A stretch of DNA of 64,000 nucleotides from Lucinisca nassula (taxonomy: Eukaryota > Mollusca > Bivalvia > Lucinida > Lucinidae). Within the stretch, counting starts at the first letter, position 1; every line of letters begins with the position of its first letter. The position numbers and the translations under genes are program-made. The notes beneath the pieces were generated by a model. The model was not told the DNA's origin. It saw only the letters and a list, made by a program, of their open reading frames with translations, and searched no databases. Where the stretch lies: positions 60,036,587 through 60,100,586 of the forward strand of contig OY757019.1 of assembly GCA_963580285.1 (NCBI GenBank), in the 5' to 3' direction. Positions 55,485 through 64,000 of this stretch are shown piece by piece.

Positions 55485-56849
55485 TCCGGACAAGGCATAG
55501 AACGAAGGCTGAGCGCCGCCACTGCTCCCGTGTCCCAACCCTTCACTTAGCAAATCCAAAGACAAGCGCGGACCCGGCTGCGGTAGACTATCCTGTCATC
55601 TTGACTCTATGCCCTGGAGACCAGAGTCGAAGAGAAAAGCGAGCGGAAAACGTACGTACACAGACGCTTCCTGCAGCTCGATCCTGTCCTGTGGCCAACC
55701 AAATACGAACGGAAAGCAGAGCGCGGTAGCTGTGCCCGTATCAAAAGCTATTCCCGTAGCGGAGAACGGTCTCTGGGCTAGGCATTGAATGGAGGCAGAA
55801 CGCCGCCACCGTGCACGTGTCTCAAGGCTTCCCGCAGCGGTGCACGGTCTCCGAGCTATGCATTTACGGAGGCTGGGCACCGCCGATGTGCCCGTTTCCC
55901 TAGCCTGCATTTAGCGAAAGCAAAGGCAAGTGTGGACCCGGACACGGTAGACAAAGTCTTCTATCATCTTGTCTCTCTGCCCCGGAGACCAGAGACGAAG
56001 AGAAAGCCGAGGCGGTCCCTGAAAACGTACACAGACGCTTCCTGTAGCTCAGTCCTGTACTGCGGCCAACCAGATACGGACGGAAATCAGAGCGCGGTAG
56101 CTGTGTCCGTATCCAAAGCTATTCCCGTAGCGGGCTAGGCACAGAACGGAGGCAGAACGCCGCCAATGTGCCCGTGTCCCAAGCCTTCCCATGAGCGTCA
56201 CCACTTTGCTTATGCTTAAAAGCCTTCACTTAGCAAAACCAATGCCAAGCGCGGACCCGGACACGGTAGACAAAGTCTTCTATCATCTTGTCTCTCCGCC
56301 CCGGAGACTAGACACGAAGAGAAAGCCGAGCACGGTTCCTGAAATTTCCGTGAGTTCAGCTCTGTCTCGCGGCCAGCCCGATAGGGACGAAAGAGCAGAG
56401 CTCGGCAGCTGTGCCCGTTCCCCAGGCTATTCCCGTAGCATAGCAAGGTCTTCGGTCCAACCATAGAACAGAGGCTCAGCGTCGCCACTGTGCCCATGTC
56501 TCAAGCCTTTCCGCAGCGGAGCACGGTCTCCGAGCTATGCATTAGACGGAGGCTGAGCGCCCCCGCTGTGCCCGTGTCCCAAGCCTTCTCTTAGCAAAAC
56601 CAAAGATAAGTGTGGACCCGGACACGGTAGACAAAGTATTCTATCATCTTGTCTATCTGCCCCGGAGACCAGAGACGAATAGAAAGCCGAGCGCGGTCCC
56701 TGAAAACGTACACAGACGCTTCCTGGAGTTCATTCTTGTCATGCGGTCAGCAAGATGCGGACGGACAGCAGAGCGCGGTAGCTGTGCCCGTATTCCAAGC
56801 TGTACCTGTAGCGGAGAACGGTCTCCGGATGTGCCCGCGTCTCAATATG

Positions 56850-57200
56850 TTCTATAAAAGGGTTAAGTTTTGGAAGCAAGGAATACACCACAGAACTGGG
56901 AAATATGAAGTGTACATGTTTTCTGGGCCAGACTAGCAAGTTTCGGCCAATTAGGCCTCATCACTGACCCTCAAATATTTTCAAAATTCCACAATGTAAT
57001 CAATGATCCCAAAGGACAAGAAAATAGAAACTTCCCTCTGATGTAGGACAGGGAGACTTTTTACGTCCGCCACACATTCCCAGACACCAGCTGTAGTGAC
57101 ATTAAATATGTTCTATAAAAGGGTTATCCTTTGTAAAATATGCAGTGGACATGTTTTCTGGACCAGATTAGCTAGTTTCGGCCAATGAGGCCTAATCAGG
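56850..57200. repeat. Dispersed repeat D inside GC satellite
   Basis: Same phrases as 25030-25790 (GAATACACCACAGAACT, GGCCAATTAGGCCTCATCA, GACACCAGCTGTAGTGAC), with a partial second unit (TGTTCTATAAAAGGGTTA at 56854 and 57110). Confidence 0.75.
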
Positions 57201-57787
57201 CCTTCCCGTAGCGGAGCACGGTCTCCGAGTTAGGCATAGAACGGAGGCTGAGCTCCGCTACTATGCCAGTGTCTAAAAGCTTTCACTGAGCATGGTCCCT
57301 GAAAACGTACACAGACGTTTCCTTGAGTTCAGCGCTGTCCCACGGCCAGCCAGATAGGGACGGAAAGCAGAGCTCGGCAGATGTGTCCGTTTCCCAGGCT
57401 GTTCCCGTAGCGGAGTACGGTCTCCGGGCTTGGCATAGAACAGAGGATGAGCGCCCCCACTGTACCCGTGCCTCAAGACTTTCCGTGTCTAAAAGCCTTC
57501 ACTTAGCAAAACAAAAGTCAAGAGCGGACCCGAATCGGGTAGACATAATCTTCTATCATCTTGTGTCTCCGCCCCGGAGACCAGAGACGAAGAGAATGCC
57601 GAGTGCGGTCCCTGAAAACTTACACAGAGGCTTCCTCGACTTCAACCCTGTCCTGCGGCCAGCCAGATAAGGACGGAAAGAAGAACGCGGTAGCTGTGAC
57701 CGTATCCCAAGCTATTCACGTAGCGGAGAACGGTCTCCGGGCTAGGCATAGAACGGAGGCAGAACGCCGCCACTGTGCCTGTGTCCC

Positions 57788-58475
57788 AAGTAGAAGTAAA
57801 ACAAAGATCAGGAATTGATACAATTAACTTACTCCACCCATAAAAGACACCAAAGGGAAAGAAATACAAACATTAAGCGACCAGACCATAATGGAAACCT
57901 AAACAAAGGAAGGCCATAAGGACAGTTACTTTCCCACAAAATGGCCATATGGCCATCCAAAACCAAAATACACAAGTGATACACACAGTAAGTAACAAAC
58001 AACAACATAAATAAATCGCCACAGAAGAGCCGCCTTGGAACGGTCAGTGGAAGATTTCCACTGGGGGGCTTAAATCGATTTTACTTGGCCACAATCCTCG
58101 CCCTTACTTCCGTCGCGATTTAGACAAATAATTTGTTCAGTCCGCATGAAGGCCTCCTAACTCATCAGTGCAACATCTCCGTGAACACAAAAATCCAAGA
58201 ACCACAGAGGTGGGACAACGGTGAGGACTCGACAGCAAGAAACCACTGAAATGCTGGAGCAAAAGAAAACCAACAGTTAGACTCCGATGAGCCCGAACAG
58301 AGACAGAGCATCAGGCACCAACCGACATTATCTCTCTAATTTTCAATAAGCCTTTACGTTGGAGCCGTCATAGAATCTGAGGCGTGCAATTAAAGAGGGA
58401 AGCAAAGTTGCCAACCGTGATTGGGTTAACTACCATGCATGCAGTCTGTCGTATAATATCCATGTTGTACCCTTG
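57788..58475 (-). mobile_element. Retroelement P 3' end with coding relic, in GC satellite
   Basis: Minus-strand 3' UTR plus the end of the coding relic (58330-58475 reads VVNPITVGNFASLFNC-like backwards). It interrupts a satellite unit at GTGTCCCAAG / TCGTAGCGGAGCAC. It belongs to the GGCCATATGGCCAT subfamily. Confidence 0.82.
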
Positions 58476-58814
58476 TCTTGTCGTAGCGGAGCACAGTCTC
58501 CGAGCTAGACATAGAACGGAGGCTGAGCGCCGCCACTGTGTCAGTGTCTAAAAGCCTTCACTTAGCAAAACCAAAGTCAAGCGCGGACCCGAATCGGGTA
58601 GACATAGTCTTCTGTCATCTTGTGTCTCCGCCCAGGAGATCAGAGACGAAGAGAAAGCCGAGCGCGGGCCCTGAAAACGTACACAGACGCTTCCTCGAGC
58701 TCAGACCTGTCCTGTGGCCTGCCAGTTACGGACAGAAAGCAGAGCGCGGTAGCTGTGCCCGTATCCAAAGCTACATGTATACCCGTAGCGGTAGCCGGTC
58801 TCTGGGTTAAGCAT

Positions 58815-59106
58815 TCGTTTGTTTGATTTGATGTTCCCGTCAACACTATATAGGTCATTTTGGAGGCGTTGGTTCCAATTTTGTAGGACTTTTACCCGAC
58901 ATTGAGATGAAACGACATCTCAAGCCCTGTCGCCCAATGAAACCAAAATGGTTAATAAGCATAGAAGGTAGTTCTGCCCGCTTTGCCTGGGCAGGCTTAG
59001 ATCCACTAAGCGATTAACCAGTACTCGTGTGTGGTCGGATTCAGCTCTGCGTGGAAGCATCATGCAGCCCACTTATTTGTTCAAACCCCAATAGGCGGGG
59101 GCCGCG
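58815..59106 (-). mobile_element. SINE S1 copy in GC satellite
   Basis: Minus-strand S1 from tail CGTTTGTTTGATTTG to head AATAGGCGGGGGCCGC. Probable duplication GGGTTAAGCAT / GGGCTAGGCAT (two mismatches). Confidence 0.8.
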
Positions 59107-59975
59107 GGGCTAGGCATAGAACGGAGGCAGAATGCCGTTACTGTGCCCGTGTCTCAAGCCTTCCAATAGCTGAACACAGTCCCTCAGCTAGGCATAGAAC
59201 GGAGGCTGAGCGCCGCCACTGTGCCCGTGTCTAAAAGATTTAACTTAGCAAACCAATGCCAAACGCGAACCCGAATCCTGTAGACATAGTCTTCTGTCAT
59301 CTTGTGTCTCCGCCCCGGAGGCTAGACACTAAGAGAAAGCCGAGCGCGGTCCTTCAAATCGTACACAGACGTTTCCTTGAGTTCGGCGCTGTCCCGATGC
59401 CAACCCGATAGGGACGGAAAGCAGAGCTCGGCAGCTGTGCTCGTGTCTCAAGCCTTTCCGCAGCGGGCTATTCCCGTAGCGGAGTACGGTCTCCGAGCTA
59501 GGAACAGAGGATGAGCGCCGACACTATGCCCGTGTCTCAAGCCTTTCCGCAGCGGAGCACGGTCTCCGAGCTATGCATTGAACGGAGGCTGAGCGTCGCC
59601 GCTGTGCCCGTGTCCCAATCCTTCACTTAGCAAAATCAAAGCCAAGTTTGGACCCGGACACGGTAGACAAAGTCAGCAAGATACGTACGGAAAGCAGAAC
59701 GCGGTAGCTGTGCCCGTATCCTAAGCTATACCCGTAGCGGAGAACGGTCTCCCGGCTAGGCATAGAACGGAGGCAGAACGCCGCCACTGTACCCGTGCCC
59801 CAAGCTTTCCCGTAGCGGAGCACGGTCTCTGAACTAGGCAAAGAACTGAGGCAGAACGCCGCCACTGTGCCCGTGTCCCAAGCCTTCCCGTAGCGGAGCA
59901 ATGTCTCCGAGCTAGGTATAGAACGGAGGCCGAGCGCCGCCACTGTGTCTGTGTCTTAAAGCCTTCACGTAGCAA

Positions 59976-62221
59976 ATAATCTGTTACACCGCGTTGCAAA
60001 TTACTATGCAGTTCAACATCGAATAAGAAATAAGGAATAAGGAAAATTTGGATTTGTTCCACATTACTTATTCGCAATTGAAAAGTAGAAGTAAAACAAA
60101 GATCAGGAATCGATACAATTAACTTACTCCACCCATCAAAGACACCAAAGCGAAAGAAACACAAACATTAAGCGACCAGACCATAATGGAAATCTAAACA
60201 AAGGAAGGCCATAAGGACAGTTACTTTCCCACAAAATGGCCATATGGTCATCCAAAATAAAAAGACACAAGTGATACACACAGTATGTAACAAACAACAA
60301 CATAAATAAACCGCGACAGAAGAACCGCCTTGGAACGGTCAGTGGAAAGATTTCCACTGGGGGGCTTAAATCGATTTTACGTGGCCACAATCCAACCCTT
60401 ACTTCCGTCGCGATTTAGACAAATAATTTGTTCAGTCCGCATGAAGGCCTCCTAACACATCAGTGAAACATCCCCGTGAACACAAAAAATCAAAGAACCA
60501 CAGAGGTGAGACAACGGTCAGGACTCGACAGCAAGAAACCACTGAAATGCTGGAGCAAAAGAAAACCAACAGTCAGACCCCGATAACTTGCTGGAGTTCG
60601 AAACCTGCACCATTATTCTTAATGGAAAAAACGATAATGAAAGCGGCATACGCAAATGTTCTGTTACACTGCGTGACGTCGTCGCAGAGATCTGTGAAGA
60701 TGAAAATCGAATAAGGAATAAGGAAAATTTTGATTAATTCCATATTCGCAATTTATACTTGTTGGCTTTTGAAACCTATACATTATGCTTAAAAGTAACA
60801 TTGATGATGAATGCGCCATATGCAAATGTTCTGTTACACCGCGTCGCAAAGTGCTATGAAGTTCAAAATCGAATAAGGAATAAGGAAAATACGGATATGT
60901 TCCTTATTCCTTACTCGCAACTGAAACTTGCTGGATCCATTATGATTAGAAGTAAAAATTATGATGAATCCACTATACGCAAATGCTCTGTTACACCGCG
61001 TCGCAAAGTAGAATGAAGTTTAAAATCGAATAAGAATAAGGAAAATTTGGATTTGTTCCTTATTCCTTATTGGCAATTGCTGGATTTCGAAACCTATACC
61101 AGTATGCTTAGAAGTAAAAATGATGATGAATGCAACATACGCAAATGTTCTGTTACACCGCGTCTCAAAGATCTATGAAGCTGAAAATCGAATAAGGAAT
61201 AAGGAAAATTTTTACTTGTTCCTTATTCATTATTCGCAATTGATACTTGCTGGATTTCGAAACCTGTATTATAATGCATAGAAGTAAAAATGATGATGAA
61301 ACCACTATACGCAAATGTTCTGTTAGACCGCGTCGCAAAGTACAATGAAGTTCAAAATCGAACAAGGAATAAGGAAAATTTTGATTTGTTCCTTATTCCT
61401 TATGCGCAGTTGATACTTGCTGGATTTCGACACCTATACTATTATGCTTAGAAGTAAAGTTGATGATGAATCCACTATACGCAAATGTCCTCTTACACCG
61501 CGTCGCAAAGATCTATGAAGCTGAAAATCGAATAAGGAATAAGGAAAATTTTGATTTATTCCTTATTCGCAATTGATTCTTGCTGGATTTTGTAACCTAA
61601 GCCATTATGCTTAGAAGTAAAATTGATGATGAATCCACTATACGCAAATGTTCTGTTACACCGCGCCGCAAAGTTCAAAATCGAATAAGGGAAATTTGCA
61701 TGTGTTTCTTATTCCTTATTCGCAAGTGAAACTTCTGGATTTCGATGCTTAGAAGTAAAAATGATGATGAACGCGACATACGCAAATGTTCTCTTTCAGC
61801 GCGTCGCAAAGATCTACGAAGCTGAAAATCGAATAAGAAATAAGGAAAATTTTGATTTATTCCTTATTCGAAATTGATACTTGCTGGATTTCGAAACCTC
61901 TAACATTATGCTTAGAAATAAAACTTATGATAAATGCGACATAGGCAAATGTTCTCTTACACCGCGGCGCAAAGTACTATGAAGTTCAAAATCGAATAAG
62001 GAATAAGGAATAAGGAAAATTTGGATTTGTTCCTTATTCCTTATGCGCAATTGAAACTTGCTGGATTTCGAAACCTTTATTATTATGCCTAGAAGTAAAA
62101 ATGATGATGAATCTGCTATACGCAAATGTTCTGTTACACCGCGTCGCAAAGTACTATGAAGTTTAAAATCGAATAAGGAATAAGGAAATTTTTGATTTGT
62201 TCCTTATTCCTTATTTGCAGT
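59976..62221 (-). repeat. AT-rich satellite, about 166-bp period, right inverted arm
   Basis: The same unit as 50850-52117, reversed: CTGTTACACCGCGTCGCAAAG, CTGAAAATCGAATAAGGAAT, TTGATACTTGCTGGATTTCG and TATGCTTAGAAGTAAAAATG. About ten units, some shortened. A retroelement P 3' end (60082-60588) splits one unit. Confidence 0.92.
60082..60588 (-). mobile_element. Retroelement P 3' end in AT satellite
   Basis: Inserted between CGCAATTGA and ACTTGCTGG, which are contiguous in intact units. Minus strand, same subfamily as 12091, 29952 and 57788, lacking coding sequence. Confidence 0.85.
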
Positions 62222-62337
62222 TGATCCTCTAACCGGTTAGCCAGGCAGTACTCCTGTGCGGTCGGTTTCAGCTCTGCGTATAAGCATCATGCAGCCCATT
62301 TATTTCTCAAAGCCCCTATGGGCGGGGTCGCTTCGGG
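62222..62337 (-). mobile_element. SINE S1, truncated copy at satellite border
   Basis: It has GTCGGTTTCAGCTCTGCGTA, AAGCATCATGCAGCCCA and AAAGCCCCTATGGGCGGGG. The tail half is absent. It lies exactly where the right satellite arm ends. Confidence 0.75.
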
Positions 62338-62338
62338 G

Positions 62339-62361
62339 AGATAGATAGATAGATAGATAGA
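62339..62361. repeat. (GATA)n microsatellite
   Basis: About five and a half GATA units. Confidence 0.9.
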
Positions 62362-62404
62362 ATTCTGATAGACAGAACAACGTACATTTCTATCTCTTGA
62401 ACAG

Positions 62405-62640
62405 AAGTGGAGCGTGATAGCTCAGTGGTTAGTGCACTTGCCTCTGATGCAAGAGGTCCCGGGTTCGATCCCCGGCAGCGGCGATAAAATTTCGGTGTCA
62501 GAACACGCTCCAGTGGCATCATTTGCAGGGATGAATGTCATAAAGTGTACCGTCCTTCGGATCGGGACTTTAACTGGAGGCCCCCTGTGGAGGTGTGGCA
62601 GATTTGGGTTTACGTTGCATGTATCTATGTCAACACTCCT
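62405..62640 (+). mobile_element. tRNA-derived SINE family S5
   Basis: The head is a good tRNA relative: A box GATAGCTCAGTGGTTAGTGC and B box GGTTCGATCCC inside a CCGG-closed arm (62412-62483). The body AAAATTTCGGTGTCAGAACA and CCGTCCTTCGGATCGG follows. The S5 body also appears without the head at 62943. Confidence 0.85.
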
Positions 62641-62942
62641 GTTTCTATAACCGGAATGTTGATATTAGACTGTCATATCTATTTTGGTAAATTTTGTCCA
62701 GATTCGCACAGTCCGAATTAACGTACACTGCCTATAGTGCGTCTATGTTCTGCCAAGCTTCTTTCCATTTTCCTATGTGATACGAGACTATGGTAAAATA
62801 TTTCATTTATATATGTGTTTTCCCATCGTACACTCTTATAATCAACTTACATTACCCGTGAGATATGCATAAATTTCTGAACGAAGTCACCGCTTCTAAG
62901 CACATTTCTAGCTCTCGTCTGGAAGCCATGTTTTACCTTGCT
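62485..62942. repeat. First copy of a 458-bp tandem duplication
   Basis: Starts inside the S5 SINE body just after the tRNA-like head and includes about 300 bp of flank. Repeated at 62943-63398 with about four base changes (for example GTCCTTCGG to GTCATTCGG). Confidence 0.93.
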
Positions 62943-63398
62943 TAAAATTTCGGTGTCAGAACACGCTCCAGTGGCATCATTTGCAGGGATGAATGTCATA
63001 AAGTGTACCGTCATTCGGATCGGGACTTTAACTGGAGGCCCCCTGTGGAGGTGTGGCTGATTTGGGTTTACGTTGCATGTATCTATGTCAACACTCCTGT
63101 TTCTATAACCGGAATGTTGATATTAGACTGTCATATCTATTTTGGTAAATTTTGTCCAGATTCGCACAGTCCGAATTAACGTACACTGCCTATAGTGCGT
63201 CTATGTTCTGCCAAGCTTCTTTCCATTTTCCTATGTGATACGAGACTATGGTAAAATATTTCATTTATATATGTGTTTTCCCATCGTTCACTCTTATAAT
63301 CAACTTACATTACCCGTGAGATATGCATAAATTTCTGAACGAAGTCACCGCTTCTAAGCACATTTCTAGCTCTCGTCTGGAAGCCATGCTTTACCTTC
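62943..63398. repeat. Second copy of the 458-bp tandem duplication
   Basis: About 99% identical to 62485-62940. It lacks the tRNA-like head, so it has no internal polymerase III promoter. Confidence 0.93.
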
Positions 63399-63414
63399 CG
63401 GAAATTTCCGGAAG
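63395..63414. promoter_or_regulatory. Perfect 20-bp palindrome with two ETS-type CCGGAAG cores
   Basis: CTTCCGGAAATTTCCGGAAG. It overlaps the end of the tandem duplication, and another CCGGAAAT follows at about 63440. ETS-family factors bind CCGGAA(G/A); function here is speculative. Confidence 0.4.
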
Positions 63415-64000
63415 TTCACGAGGCTGGACAGTTGTCGTCCGGAAATAGTCCATTCCATTCTGCAGACCGAGGGTAGCTTCCCTTGGTGTGCTTAGGCGAC
63501 AGTTTTTCCTGCTTCGTGTTAATTAAATCGTTTTGCTTGGAAATGGTGGTTTGGTTCTTCCTTATTCTTTAAAGATTAAAATACCTTCATTTTCAACTTT
63601 TATTATCCAAATTACAATTCATCCATACCTTTTAAAAGACTAATTATATATGTTTTATCCATCTATCTTGGGACGTGATACTACCAAAATTCTAAAAATA
63701 AGTGCTTACATTGACATTTCCACTGCTGCACAGTGAGAGGGAGGGCTTCGAGTACCCGTGCGGGTAGTTACTTTGTTCCCTGGGTAAGACGTACCCCCTT
63801 TTAACACCTTCTTGCAGAATGAAAAGAGAGTCCGTATTTCATGATGCAATACGGCAGATATGTGAGAGTGCTGTTTAATCCTGGAAGGGTATTTTTGAAG
63901 AAGATGTAATATTATTTCCTTCTAGTTTAAACATCATCTTGTCTTGCTATTTGTCTGAAATGAGAGACTCGATCAGTACTTTCTAAAATGCAGTGTATTG
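63415..64000. other. No recognised gene
   Basis: Sequence of mixed composition running to the right edge. No repeat from elsewhere in the window was seen in it. It could be single-copy DNA, possibly near a gene outside the window. Confidence 0.4.

Larger units (their letters stand above)
53755..59975 (-). repeat. GC-rich higher-order satellite, right inverted part
   Basis: Basic unit about 80 bp: CCGTAGCGGAGCACGGTCTC, CGAGCTAGGCATAGAACGGA, GGCTGAGCGCCGCCACTGTG, CCCGTGTC. Two or three of these alternate with a longer block (ACACGGTAGACAAAGTCTTC, CCGGAGACCAGAGACGAAG, GAAAACGTACACAGACGCTT), giving higher-order units of about 300-370 bp near 54383, 54685, 54980, 55590, 55950, 56270, 56630, 57545, 58600 and 59290. 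S1 SINEs, retroelement P and repeat D are inserted in it. Long open frames here are by-products of repetition. Confidence 0.9.

Noticed and set aside
62412..62483. tRNA gene
   Set aside because: A and B boxes are good, but the segment continues into a SINE body and has a relative at 50.7 kb, so it is a SINE head.

Overview
The window is AT-rich, intron-free, repeat-dominated animal DNA. Everything that can be identified is mobile or satellite DNA, and no host gene could be supported. The mix of elements points to a lophotrochozoan, most likely a mollusc and perhaps a bivalve. That mix is an endonuclease-bearing Helitron, an I-superfamily LINE with a (ATC)n tail, tRNA-derived SINEs whose tails carry a GTTAAAC core, and 130-330 bp satellites full of AGGTCA half-sites. 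This assignment is inference from repeat style, not a database match.

Layout. 0-3.8 kb: the 3' two thirds of a Helentron gene (HUH Rep, PIF1 helicase, C-terminal APE-like endonuclease), entering from the left edge and broken by one frameshift and one in-frame stop. 4.0-5.7 kb: two copies of a paired-hairpin module and a 163-bp satellite. 6.29-12.07 kb: a complete LINE with two intact ORFs and an exact 13-bp target-site duplication. 12-30 kb: copies of a second retroelement (RT relic and a shared 3' UTR, tentatively Penelope-like), two more satellites, and a second LINE copy (20.49-24.93 kb). The second LINE is 5'-truncated, keeps a full-length ORF2, and sits inside the 3' UTR of the other retroelement. 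28-36 kb: an inverted repeat pair, a tRNA-type SINE, a 538-bp TTAA MITE and more retroelement 3' ends.

36.6-47.2 kb: a run of satellite families. They contain a 756-bp tandem duplication, a (CATA)n microsatellite split by a 406-bp TA-flanked MITE, a 335-bp tRNA SINE with a 10-bp target-site duplication, and a 1.29-kb mariner (DD34D) with one stop and one frameshift. 47.3-50.8 kb: a GTTGGGCCAACG minisatellite, a 307-bp SINE, a TTAA MITE and a tRNA SINE. 50.85-62.22 kb: an 11-kb mirror-image satellite complex. AT-rich 166-bp units run inward on both flanks, GC-rich higher-order units run inward inside them, and a roughly 0.9-kb core lies at the centre. SINEs and retroelement 3' ends have inserted into it. 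62.4-63.4 kb: a tRNA SINE whose body and flank are duplicated in tandem (458 bp). 63.4-64.0 kb: unidentified sequence starting with a perfect 20-bp palindrome containing two ETS-type cores.

How it works together. The only apparently functional machinery is the first LINE (ORF1 plus ORF2). Its 3' end (GTTAAAC, then A/C-rich sequence) resembles the 3' ends of three or four SINE families here, so it or a relative is a plausible source of reverse transcriptase for them. Nested insertions give a partial order: satellites first, then the second retroelement's 3' ends and the SINEs, then the LINEs.
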